Source: Streptomyces sp. NBC_00273
GTDB lineage: Bacteria; Actinomycetota; Actinomycetes; Streptomycetales; Streptomycetaceae
DNA: 64,000 bases
Assembly: GCF_036178145.1 (NCBI RefSeq)
Contig: NZ_CP108067.1
Span: 6,151,501 to 6,215,500 of the forward strand
Direction: 5' to 3'
In this document: piece after piece, positions 8,477-17,564 of the stretch
Numbering within the stretch: the stretch's first letter is position 1
How the letters are laid out: each line of letters begins with the position of its first letter
Program-made: the position numbers and the translations under genes
The notes under the pieces: model-generated
Told to the model about the DNA's origin: nothing
Databases searched by the model: none
Seen by the model: only the letters and a program-made list of their open reading frames with translations

Positions 8477-9580
8477 TCAGGCGGAATCGGACGCCGCGGC
8501 GGGAAGCTCCACGGTCACGCCCTCCTCGGACGACCGGCGGGCCGCCTCCAGCACGTCGAGGCAGTGGGCGGCCTCGATCGCCGTCACGGGCGCGGGCCCG
8601 CCCGTGCGCAGCGCGGCCGCGACCGCCGCGTAGTACGCCGGGTAGTCGCCCTGCTCGGTCGGGACCGGGATCCCGCCGCCGGTCAGCGGGGACTCGCCGG
8701 AACCGAGGAGCCCCCACAGGTGCGGGGGCTCCTCGCCCCAGGGCAGGTCCCCGTCCGGCCGCAACCCCTCGCGCAGGGCGCCCTCCTGCGGGTCGAGGCC
8801 GTACTTCACGTAGCCGGCCCGCGAACCCAGGACGCGGAACCGCGGTCCGAGCTGGGCGGTGGTCGCGCTGACGTAGAGGTGGGAGCGGACCCCGTTCGCG
8901 TGCGTGACCGCGATGAAGGTGTCGTCGTCGGTCTCGGCGCCCGGGCGGCGCAGGTCGGCCTCCGCGTAGACCCGTACGGCCGGGCCGAACAGCACCAGCG
9001 CCTGGTCCACGACGTGACTGCCGAGGTCGTACAGCAGGCCGCCGATCTCCTCGGGGGCGCCCGACTCGCGCCAGCCGCCCTTCAGCTGCGGGCGCCAGCG
9101 CTCGAAGCGGGATTCGAAGCGCTGCACCTCGCCGAGCTCGCCGCCGTCGATGAGGCTGCGCACGGTGAGGAAGTCGTTGTCCCAGCGGCGGTTCTGGAAG
9201 ACGGAGAGGAAGGTTCCGTTGCGGTCCGCGAGGGCGGCGAGCGCGCGGGCCTCGGCGGCGGTTGCGGCGAGCGGCTTGTCCACGACCACGGGGATGCCGG
9301 CTTCGAGGGCGGTGGTGGCGAGCGGGACGTGCGTCCGGTTGGGGGAGGCGATCACGACCAGGTCGAGGTCCCGGTCCCACAACTCGGCGGTGGTCGCGGC
9401 GATGCGCACGTCGGGGAACTCCGCGCGGGCCTGGGCCTGTCGGGCCGGGTCGGAGGTGACGACGGTGTCGAGGGCGAGCCCGTCCGTGGCGGCCACGAGG
9501 GGGGCGTGGAAGACGGAGCCGGCGAGTCCGTAGCCGATGAGGCCGACGCGGAGGGGGGTGGTGGGGGCGGAGGTGCTCAT
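8477..9580 (-). CDS. Gfo/Idh/MocA family oxidoreductase
   Basis: This 367-residue NAD(P)-dependent dehydrogenase has an N-terminal Rossmann fold (VGLIGYGLAGSVFHAPLV) and the characteristic VVDKPLA lysine motif. The C-terminal domain includes GGLLYDLGSHVVDQAL, which provides the substrate-binding histidine of the family. The substrate is likely a sugar or inositol derivative but cannot be specified. ATG 9580 is preferred because the upstream extension would begin at a TTG without a binding site. It is divergent from a ROK regulator, a frequent arrangement for sugar genes. Confidence 0.85.
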   Translation of the reverse strand: MSTSAPTTPLRVGLIGYGLAGSVFHAPLVAATDGLALDTVVTSDPARQAQARAEFPDVRIAATTAELWDRDLDLVVIASPNRTHVPLATTALEAGIPVVVDKPLAATAAEARALAALADRNGTFLSVFQNRRWDNDFLTVRSLIDGGELGEVQRFESRFERWRPQLKGGWRESGAPEEIGGLLYDLGSHVVDQALVLFGPAVRVYAEADLRRPGAETDDDTFIAVTHANGVRSHLYVSATTAQLGPRFRVLGSRAGYVKYGLDPQEGALREGLRPDGDLPWGEEPPHLWGLLGSGESPLTGGGIPVPTEQGDYPAYYAAVAAALRTGGPAPVTAIEAAHCLDVLEAARRSSEEGVTVELPAAASDSA

Positions 9581-9603
9581 GGGGACCACTTTGGCGACAG
9601 TGT

Positions 9604-9637
9604 TGTCAAAGTGCAAGGAGGGTGGACAATGGGCGGG
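9604..9637 (+). promoter_or_regulatory. Predicted leaderless promoter for the ROK gene
   Basis: TTGTCA (9604-9609), 15 bases, then GACAAT (9625-9630) fit a sigma-70-type promoter with short spacing. The GTG at 9637 lies 7 bases after the -10 box, where transcription should begin. The ROK mRNA may therefore start at its own start codon, as many Streptomyces mRNAs do. Confidence 0.4.
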
Positions 9638-10866
9638 TGAACAGGGGTAGCGGGGAGAGCCGTGGCGGGGTGAACCTGCCTGCGCTGCGCGGGTACAACG
9701 AGGCGCTGCTGCTGGATCTGCTGCGCGGCGCCGGCCCGGCGGGCCTGGGGCGCGCCGAACTCGCGGCCCGTACGGGGCTCACCCCGCAGGCCGTCAGCAA
9801 GATCACGGCCCGGCTCTGGGCGGACGGGTTGATCGCGGAGGCCGGGCGCGCCGCGTCCACCGGCGGCAAGCCGCGCACCCTGCTCCGGCTGGTGCCGGAC
9901 GCACGCCACGCCGTGGGCGTGCACCTGGACCGCGACGAGCTCCGGGCGGTCCGGGTGGACCTGGCGGGCCGCGTCGTCGCCGAGAGCAGTGGCCCGCTGG
10001 ACTTCGGGGCCGGCCCGGAGGCGGCGGTGGAGGCGGTCGTACGGGCGGTCAGGAGGGTCTCGGACCCGGCCGGGCTTCCGCTCGTGGGCGTCGGGGTGGC
10101 CGCACCGGGGCCGCTCGACCACCGGGCCGGGGCGATGGGGCGGGTGACGGGGTTCCCGAGCTGGAAGGGCTTCCCGCTGCGGGGGGTGCTGGAGGGGCTG
10201 CTGGGCCTGCCGGTGCTGCTGGACAAGGACACGAACGCCGGTGCGGCCGCGGCCGCCGGGGCGTGGCTCCGGGCCGCCTGGCCGGACGCGGACGCGGCCC
10301 CGGGCGCGAACGTAGGAGTGGGCGCGAACATGGGTGTGGGCGTGGGTGCGCATGCGGGCGTCGGGCGCGGGGCGGGCGTCGGGCCGGATGCGGAGGCGGA
10401 TGCGCATGCCGGCGGCGGATCCCCCACCTGTGTATACGTGCACGTCGGGACCGGGATCGGCGCGGGTCTGTGGCTGGGTGGCGGGGTCTACCGGGGTGCC
10501 CGCTCAGCGGCGGGGGAGTTCGGCCACCAGGTGCTCCTGCTGGACGGCCCGCCGTGCCGGTGCGGGGCGCGGGGCTGCATGGAGGTGCTGTGCCTGGAGG
10601 CAGTGGCCCGGGGCGATCTCTCCGAGGCGGCACGGATCCTGGGCGAGGGTGCCGCCAATCTGGTCGCGCTGCTGGACGTGGACCGGGTGCTGCTCGGCGG
10701 GCGGGTGGTGGCTGCGGCGCCGGAGGTCTTCGTGGCCGGGGTCGGGGCCGTGCTCGCGGCCCGCGCGCTGGATCCGGCCCGGCCGGTGGTCGCCCTGGCG
10801 GGAGCCGGTGTGGCGGAGGGCGCGGCGGAGCTGGCACTGGCGCCGTTGTTCGGGCGCGCGGGCTGA
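9637..10866 (+). CDS. ROK family transcriptional regulator
   Basis: A 409-residue repressor-type ROK protein. It has an N-terminal winged helix (LGRAELAARTGLTPQAVSKITARL), then the ROK sugar-kinase-like domain with a glycine-rich VHVGTGIGAGLWLGG loop and the zinc motif CRCGARGCMEV. About 45 residues of Gly/Ala/Val/Asp-rich sequence (DNA 10276-10428) interrupt the domain just before the VHVGTG loop, which is not normal for the family. The likely effector is a sugar or sugar phosphate, and the divergent Gfo/Idh/MocA gene is the natural target. GTG 9622 is an alternative start but lies directly on the GGAGG. Confidence 0.82.
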   Translation: MNRGSGESRGGVNLPALRGYNEALLLDLLRGAGPAGLGRAELAARTGLTPQAVSKITARLWADGLIAEAGRAASTGGKPRTLLRLVPDARHAVGVHLDRDELRAVRVDLAGRVVAESSGPLDFGAGPEAAVEAVVRAVRRVSDPAGLPLVGVGVAAPGPLDHRAGAMGRVTGFPSWKGFPLRGVLEGLLGLPVLLDKDTNAGAAAAAGAWLRAAWPDADAAPGANVGVGANMGVGVGAHAGVGRGAGVGPDAEADAHAGGGSPTCVYVHVGTGIGAGLWLGGGVYRGARSAAGEFGHQVLLLDGPPCRCGARGCMEVLCLEAVARGDLSEAARILGEGAANLVALLDVDRVLLGGRVVAAAPEVFVAGVGAVLAARALDPARPVVALAGAGVAEGAAELALAPLFGRAG

Positions 10867-10869
10867 CAC

Positions 10870-10907
10870 GGCGGGGCTCCGCCCCGACCCCGTACCTCGA
10901 AGGGCGG
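10870..10907 (+). repeat. REP-like dispersed repeat, degenerate copy
   Basis: Just after the ROK stop codon is GGCGGGGCTCCGCCCC followed by a GACCCCGTACCTCGAAGG segment. It resembles the left half of the repeats at 15785-15832 and 51247-51290. Its CGGGGC/GCCCCG stem could also end the ROK transcript. Confidence 0.45.
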
Positions 10908-11067
10908 TGGGGCACTTGACCTCGTCCGCCATACGGGCGTAAACCGGAACAACCCAGGCGCGGCTCCCGATGAGGGATCGCGCGGGAGTGGCAGGGTGCG
11001 GGCAGGGTCGGGGTGATTGTCACCTCGTCCGATCATCGTCCCGTCAGGCGAGCAGCGAAGGTCTTCC

Positions 11068-11811
11068 ATGCGACTGCGCAAAGCCCTTGCCCTCACCGCC
11101 GCCCTCTCCGCCGCCCTGGTCGCCACCACCGCGCCCGTCGCCGGAGCCGACATCGGTGCGGGCGGCGGCCGCCCCGCACCCGCACTGCCCTCGCGCACGC
11201 AGGCCACCTGCGGCGACGGGAAGAGCAGCGCCTTCCCCATCGGGGCGCGGATCCGCGGCGGTCCGGCCGTGTACCGCACCGGTGCCGGACCGCAGACCTG
11301 GTACCTGGACCTGACCAACACCACCAACTCCGAGTGCACGGCCATCCACCCGATCGTCGTCTTCACGGACAAGGCCCGCACCCTGCGTCCCGCGCACCTG
11401 CGCATGGAGTTCGACGCGCCGGGCGGCACCTTCCCCGTCAGTCTCGAGAGCAGCGACCGCGACGAGATCATCGCCGTTTTCGACGGCGGCGACGCCTTCC
11501 CCGGCTACACCGTGGGCCCCGGCGGATCCCTCACCGTCAAGGTGGGCCTCTCCTTCGCCCCCGACGCGCCCGTCGGCGAGGTCGTCGCCGACGCCGCCCT
11601 CGTCCAGCGCAAGGGCGACGACGGCGACTGGATCGGCGAGGCGGGCGGCTACCGGTTCTCGGTCGAGGGGCCCGAGGATCCCGTCGAGGCGGGCTCCCTC
11701 GCCCACACCGGCCCGCGCGAGTGGGCGTACGGCACGGGCGCCGTGGCCGCGCTCGCCACCGGTGGCGGCCTCCTGCTGGGGGCCCGCCGACTGCGCCGTT
11801 CCGCACGCTGA
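11068..11811 (+). CDS. Secreted protein with LAHTG cell-wall sorting signal
   Basis: This 247-residue protein has a clear signal peptide (MRLRKALALTAALSAALVA, cleavage near TAPVAGA). An extracellular beta-rich domain with two cysteines follows, then a C-terminal sorting signal: LAHTG, a hydrophobic helix (WAYGTGAVAALATGGGLLLG) and the basic tail RRLRRSAR. LAxTG is the motif of class E sortases, so the enzyme at 5196-6059 is a plausible partner. The role of the extracellular domain is unknown. ATG 11068 has GAAGG upstream and starts directly at the signal peptide. Confidence 0.8.
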   Translation: MRLRKALALTAALSAALVATTAPVAGADIGAGGGRPAPALPSRTQATCGDGKSSAFPIGARIRGGPAVYRTGAGPQTWYLDLTNTTNSECTAIHPIVVFTDKARTLRPAHLRMEFDAPGGTFPVSLESSDRDEIIAVFDGGDAFPGYTVGPGGSLTVKVGLSFAPDAPVGEVVADAALVQRKGDDGDWIGEAGGYRFSVEGPEDPVEAGSLAHTGPREWAYGTGAVAALATGGGLLLGARRLRRSAR

Positions 11812-11910
11812 ACCTCCGCCGGCCGTCCGTCGAGCGCCCGTGAAGCCGTCCGCGCATCGCCCGTGCCCCCGTCGCCCCGCGGCGGCGACCGCCCCGCATA
11901 GAGTCCCATC

Positions 11911-12675
11911 GTGGAAGAACAGACCCAGCGGCACCGCCCCGGCTCACCCGTGCGTTCCGGCATTCCCGAGCACGGCCGCATCCCCAAGTACTACGCCGTC
12001 AAGGCCCGGATCGCCGAGCTCCTCGACGAGCTCGGCGAGGGCGGCACGCTGCCCACCGAGCGCGATCTCGCCGAGCGGTACGAGGTGTCCCGCGAGACCG
12101 TCCGCCAGGCCCTGCGCGAGCTGCTGCTGGAGGGCCGGCTGCGCCGTTCCGGCCGCGGGACCGTCGTCGCCGGCCCCAAGTTGGAGCAGCCGCTCGCCCT
12201 CGCCAGCTACACCGAGGGCGTGCGCCGCCAGGGCCGCCGCCCGGGCCGTCACCTCATCGGCCTGGAGCAGTTCCCCTGCCCGCCCGACCTCGCGCCCGGC
12301 ATCGGGGCCGAGCCCGGCGAGCCCGTCTGGCACCTGGAGCGGGTCCTGCTCGCCGACGACGAGCGCGTCGGCCTGGAGAGCACGTACATCCGGGTGGCCC
12401 GGGCCCCTCGCCTGGACCGCGACTTCCCGCCGGACTCCTCCTTCTACGGGTACCTCCGCGACAGCCTCGGCATCTCCTTCGGCGAGGCCGACGAGAAGCT
12501 CGAGACGGTCCTGGCGACCCCGCGCGAAGCCCTGCTGATCGGCACCCCGCCCGCTCTCCCCATGCTGCTCATCCACCGCTTCTCGCGGGACCAGGACGGC
12601 CGGCCGCTGGAACGGGTGCGTTCGCTCTACCGTGGGGACCGGTTCAGCTTCACGACCCGACTGCGCGCCGAATAG
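11911..12675 (+). CDS. GntR family regulator (HutC/UTRA subfamily)
   Basis: This 254-residue regulator has a GntR winged helix at about residues 25-95 (LPTERDLAERYEVSRETVRQAL) and a UTRA effector domain (about 105-250) with PVWHLERVLLADDERVGLEST and the conserved C-terminal RSLYRGDRFSF. It stands at the head of the aminophosphonate cluster. A GGTCTAGTCC site lies 63 bases past its stop codon, at 12738-12747, just ahead of the catabolic genes. HutC-type regulators such as PhnF and DasR bind operators of this shape, so it is probably the local repressor. The effector is likely a phosphonate or a breakdown product. Confidence 0.85.
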   Translation: MEEQTQRHRPGSPVRSGIPEHGRIPKYYAVKARIAELLDELGEGGTLPTERDLAERYEVSRETVRQALRELLLEGRLRRSGRGTVVAGPKLEQPLALASYTEGVRRQGRRPGRHLIGLEQFPCPPDLAPGIGAEPGEPVWHLERVLLADDERVGLESTYIRVARAPRLDRDFPPDSSFYGYLRDSLGISFGEADEKLETVLATPREALLIGTPPALPMLLIHRFSRDQDGRPLERVRSLYRGDRFSFTTRLRAE

Positions 12676-12737
12676 TCGAGGACCTATCGTTCCGTACCAG
12701 ACAGAAAGGGACGCATTAATGTCACAGGAAGATAACG

Positions 12738-12747
12738 GGTCTAGTCC
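12738..12747. promoter_or_regulatory. HutC/DasR-type operator upstream of the phosphonate genes
   Basis: GGTCTAGTCC matches the GGTCTAGACC core bound by HutC-subfamily GntR proteins except for one base. It lies between the GntR gene and the FAD oxidoreductase gene. Either the local GntR or DasR could use it. Confidence 0.5.
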
Positions 12748-12823
12748 AAACGTCGAGGGCTGTTCACCGGGCCGTCGCCGGACGGATCCTCCCGGGTCAC
12801 GGCCCCGACCCACCGTTGGCGGC

Positions 12824-13951
12824 GTGAGAGTCATAGTCGTCGGAGGCGGCGTGGTCGGCACCATGCACGCCTGGCAAGCAGTCGAACGCGGCCACGAGGT
12901 CGTCCAGATCGAGCGGGAAGCGGAGGCCCGAGGCGCGTCCCTGCGCAATTTCGGCCAGATCTGGGTCAGCGGACGGGCCGGGGGAGAGGAGCTGGACACC
13001 GCCCTGCGGGCCCGCGAGCTCTGGGAGCGCATCGGCGCGCAGGTGCCCGGACTGGGATTCCGTGCCAACGGCTCCCTCACCCCCGTCCGCACCCCCCGCG
13101 AACTCGCCGTCGCCGAGGCGGCCCTGGCCCGCCCGGACGCCGCCGCCCGCGGCTACGAGCTGCTCACCGCGGCCGAGGCGCGGAAGATCAACCCGGCCCT
13201 GCGCGGCGCGTTCGAGGCGGCCCTGTGGTGCGGGCGGGACGCGGCCGTCGAGCCGCGCACCGCGCAGCTCCACCTCCGGGAGGCCCTGCGCACCCGCGCC
13301 GCCGGCCGCTACACCTTCCTCGCCGGTCGCGAGGTCCGCGACGTGGTCGGCCCCGCAGCCGTCCGCGACGACCACGGCGACGTCCACCGCGCCGACGCGG
13401 TGGTCCTGGCCACCGGTGCCTGGCTGTCCGGCCTGGTCCGCGAACTGGTCCCCGACCTGCCCGTGCGCCGCGTCCGCCTCCAGATGATGCAGACCGACCC
13501 GCTCGGCGAGCCGCTGACCACCTCGGTCGCGGACGCCGACAGCTTCCGCTACTACCCCGCCTACGAGTCCCCCGCCCTCGACGCCCTCAACGCCGGGCAG
13601 GAGCAGGCGCCGATCGCCGCCGAGCACAAGATGCAGCTGCTGATGGTCCAGCGCCGGGACGGCGGACTGACCATCGGCGACACCCACGAGTACGAGCACC
13701 CCTTCGCCTTCGACACCCTCGAAGACCCCTACGAGCACGTCGCCGCCGTGGCCGGATCCTTCCTCGGCCGCCCGCTCCCGAGGATCCGCCACCGCTGGGC
13801 GGGCGTGTACGCGCAGTGCACGGACACCACCCGCGTCGTCCACCGCCAGCAGGTGGCCGACGGCGTCTGGCTGGTGACCGGACCCGGCGGGCGCGGCATG
13901 ACCTGCTCGCCCGCCCTAGCCGAGACCACCGCGAACGAACTGGGCTGGTAA
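12824..13951 (+). CDS. FAD-dependent oxidoreductase, TIGR03364 type (aminophosphonate oxidation)
   Basis: This 375-residue DAO-fold flavoenzyme has an N-terminal FAD-binding VVGGGVVGTMHAWQA and a second dinucleotide segment ending VVLATGAWLSGLV. The family is syntenic with phosphonatase-like hydrolases and phosphonate transporters and is thought to oxidatively deaminate or dealkylate an aminophosphonate to an aldehyde, which the next gene could hydrolyse. Which aminophosphonate is used is inferred, not seen. The family N-terminus begins at GTG 12824, which lacks an obvious ribosome binding site. ATG 12719 is in frame and has one (AAAGGGA), but the intervening codons are much less GC-rich at third positions. 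Confidence 0.8.
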   Translation: MRVIVVGGGVVGTMHAWQAVERGHEVVQIEREAEARGASLRNFGQIWVSGRAGGEELDTALRARELWERIGAQVPGLGFRANGSLTPVRTPRELAVAEAALARPDAAARGYELLTAAEARKINPALRGAFEAALWCGRDAAVEPRTAQLHLREALRTRAAGRYTFLAGREVRDVVGPAAVRDDHGDVHRADAVVLATGAWLSGLVRELVPDLPVRRVRLQMMQTDPLGEPLTTSVADADSFRYYPAYESPALDALNAGQEQAPIAAEHKMQLLMVQRRDGGLTIGDTHEYEHPFAFDTLEDPYEHVAAVAGSFLGRPLPRIRHRWAGVYAQCTDTTRVVHRQQVADGVWLVTGPGGRGMTCSPALAETTANELGW

Positions 13952-13956
13952 GTCAG

Positions 13957-14684
13957 ATGAGCGACAGCGACAACGACAGCTACACCACGCACGGAACCGA
14001 CCCCACCCGCCGCAAGCTGGTCGTCCTCGACATGGCCGGCACCACCGTCGCCGACGGCGGCCTCGTCGAGCGCGCCTTCGAGCAGGCCGCCGAGCGGCTC
14101 GGCGTCCGGCCGGGGACCCCCGACCACGCCGAGAAGCTCCAGTACGTCCTCGACACCATGGGCGAGTCCAAGATCTCGGTCTTCCGCCACCTCTTCGGTA
14201 CGGAGGAGCTCGCCCACCGCGCCAACTCCGCCTTCGAGGAGGCATACGGCGCCCTCGTCGACGGCGGTCTCGTCACCCCGCTCCCCGGCGCCCGCGCCGC
14301 GATCGAGCAGCTCCGCGCCGACGGCCGCACCGTCGTCCTGACCACCGGCTTCGCCCGGGTCACCCAGGACGCCATCCTCGACGCCCTCGGCTGGCAGGAC
14401 CTCGCCGACCTCACCCTCTGCCCCGCCGACGCGGGCGGCCGCGGCCGCCCGTACCCGGACATGGTGCTGACCGCGTTCCTGCGCACCGGGGCAGTGGCCG
14501 ACGTGCGCGACGTCGTGGTCGCGGGCGACACCGCCTACGACATGCTCAGCGGCCGCCGCGCCGGAGCCGGGACGGTGGCGGGCGTCCTCACGGGCGCCCA
14601 CGACCGCGCGGCGCTGACGGAACACGGCGCGACCCACGTCCTGGCCTCCGTCGCCGAACTCCCCGCACTGCTGCGGGAGTCGCC

Positions 14685-14688
<4 letters not shown>
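13957..14688 (+). CDS. Phosphonatase-like HAD hydrolase (TIGR03351 type)
   Basis: A 243-residue HAD-superfamily hydrolase. The nucleophile motif is LDMAGTT (D25), a cap region contains MGESK (K72), and the later motifs are TTGFA and AGDTAYDML. In PhnX phosphonoacetaldehyde hydrolase a cap lysine in a similar MG-x-x-K context forms the Schiff base that allows C-P bond cleavage, so K72 may do the same. The gene starts 5 bases after the oxidoreductase and overlaps the transporter ATPase by 4, so the three are translationally coupled. The likely product is phosphate plus an aldehyde. Confidence 0.82.
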
Positions 14689-15738
<1,050 letters not shown>

Positions 15739-15746
<8 letters not shown>

Positions 15747-16704
15747 GGCCACGCGGCGCGCGGTGCCCGTCCCGGCCGAGAACCGGGGCTCCGCCCCGGA
15801 CCCCGCGCCTCGAACGCCGGCGGGGCTGGATGGTGCGCTGGCGGGGCTGGATGGTGCGCCGGCGGGGGTGGATGGCGCGGGGGTGAGGGTGCCGCGTGGC
15901 GTGTGGGTCCTGCCGCCCGTGGTCGTGCTCGCGCTGGTGTTCCTGTACCCGCTCGCGCTGGTCGTCCAGCAGTCCTTCAGCCCCGAGAACGGCGGCGGCG
16001 CCTTCGACGCGTACGCCTCCGTCTTCGCCTCGCAGGGCTTCCGCGAGGCCCTCGGGACCACCGTCTGGCTGGCCGTCGGCGCGACCGCCGGCTGCCTCGT
16101 ACTCGGCTTCGTGCTCGCGCTGATCATCGCCTTCGTGCCCTTCCCCGGGGCCCGCGCCGTCGCCAAGTTCATCGATGTCTTCCTCTCCTTCCCCTCCTTC
16201 CTCATCACCCTCGCCCTCCTCTTCGTCTACGGCACGGTCGGCATGGCCAACGGCCTCGTCACCGATCTCACCGGCGTCGCCGAGGGGCCCTTCCACTTCC
16301 TCACCACCCCCTGGGGCGTCCTGCTCGCGGAGATCACGTACTTCACGCCCTTCGTGATGCGCCCGCTGCTCGCCGCCTTCTCCCAGCTGGACACCGCCCA
16401 GCTGGAGGTCGCCGCCGGCCTCGGCGCCCGGCCCGCCCGGATCGTCCGGCAGGTGATCCTGCCCGAGGCCCTCCCGGCCCTCGCCGCGGGCGGCAGCCTC
16501 GTCCTGGTCATGTGCCTGAACGAGTTCGGGATCGTCCTGTTCACCGGCGCCAAGGACGTCACGACCCTCCCGATGCTCATCTACGGCAAGGCCATCCTCG
16601 AATCCGACTACGCGGCCGCCTGCGTGGTCGCCGTCGTCAACATCGCTATATCCGTCGGCCTGTTCGGCCTCTACCGGGTGGTGGGCAAGCGTGCTGGTGC
16701 ATAG
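15739..16704 (+). CDS. ABC transporter permease 1 (aminophosphonate-type)
   Basis: This 321-residue binding-protein-dependent permease has six predicted helices and the EAA loop (EVAAGLGARPARIVRQVILPEALPA) that docks to the ATPase. Its first 55 residues are unusual: Ala/Gly/Pro-rich with AGLDGAL-type repeats. They are encoded by an intergenic-type dispersed repeat and a 21-base tandem repeat (15785-15881). True family homology starts around VPRGVWVLPPVVVLA. It overlaps the ATPase gene by 8 bases and the next permease by 14. Confidence 0.88.
15785..15881 (+). repeat. Dispersed repeat plus 21-bp tandem repeat inside permease gene
   Basis: Bases 15785-15832 reproduce the REP-like element found between genes elsewhere: GGGGCTCCGCCCCGGACC, then GCGCCTCGAACGCCGG, then CGGGGCTGGA. 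Three 21-base units starting GGCGGGG(C/G)TGGATGG follow at 15819-15839, 15840-15860 and 15861-15881. All of it is translated in frame as part of the permease N-terminus. Confidence 0.75.
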
Positions 16705-17488
16705 CAAGAGCGGCCGCTGGGCCGCCTGGGGCCTCTTCGGCCTGCTCTTCCTGCCGCTGTTCGCCCTGCCCCTGCTCGTCGTGGTCGCGGCCTCCTTCGC
16801 CACCCACTGGTCCGGGGCCTTCCCCTCCGGGCCGACCACCGAGAACTACGCGGCCGCCGTGCGCGGCGAATCCCTCCGGGCCCTGACCACCAGCCTGGTC
16901 ACCGCCCTCGCCGCCAGCCTCCTCGCGCTCACCGTCGGCACCTGGGCCGCGCTCGCCGCGGCCACGCTGAACAAGCGCGGGAAGCGGTTCCTGGACGCGC
17001 TGTTCATGCTGCCCGTCGCCGTGCCGTCCGTGGTCGTGGGCCTCGCCGTGCTCGTCGCCTTCAGCCGACCCCCGGTCCTGCTCAACGGCACCAGCACGAT
17101 CGTCGTCCTGGCGCACACGATCCTCGTCACGGCGTTCGCCCACCAGTCGGTTTCGGCGGCGATCGTACGGCTCGACCCCGCGTACGAGCAGGCTGCCGCC
17201 TCCCTGGGCGCCCGGCCCGCGTACGTCCTGTGGCGGGTCAAACTCCCCCTCCTGCTGCCGTCCCTCACCGCAGCGGCCGGCCTCTGCTTCGCCCTGTCCA
17301 TGGGCGAGCTGAGCGCCACGATGATGCTCTACCCGCCGGACTGGATGCCCCTCCCGGTCCGCATCTTCACCGCCACCGACCGCGGTTCGCTCTACGGCGG
17401 CTCCGCCGTCGCCGTGGTCCTGATGGCCACCACCCTGCTGGTCCTCCTGGCCGTCTCCCGCGTCCGCACCAGGGCCTCCTACCGCTGA
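16691..17488 (+). CDS. ABC transporter permease 2 (aminophosphonate-type)
   Basis: A 265-residue inner-membrane permease with six predicted helices and an EAA-type loop (YEQAAASLGARPAYVLWRVKLPLLLPS). It pairs with the permease encoded just upstream, from which it overlaps by 14 bases; GTG 16697 is an alternative start. Its closest functional group is the second permease of 2-aminoethylphosphonate importers. Confidence 0.88.
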   Translation: MLVHSKSGRWAAWGLFGLLFLPLFALPLLVVVAASFATHWSGAFPSGPTTENYAAAVRGESLRALTTSLVTALAASLLALTVGTWAALAAATLNKRGKRFLDALFMLPVAVPSVVVGLAVLVAFSRPPVLLNGTSTIVVLAHTILVTAFAHQSVSAAIVRLDPAYEQAAASLGARPAYVLWRVKLPLLLPSLTAAAGLCFALSMGELSATMMLYPPDWMPLPVRIFTATDRGSLYGGSAVAVVLMATTLLVLLAVSRVRTRASYR

Positions 17489-17564
17489 ACTGGCGCCGAA
17501 CCGGCCCTGAACCAGCGCTGAACCGTCCTCCACTTCCGACTCCCTTTCCCCGTAAGGAAGTTCC

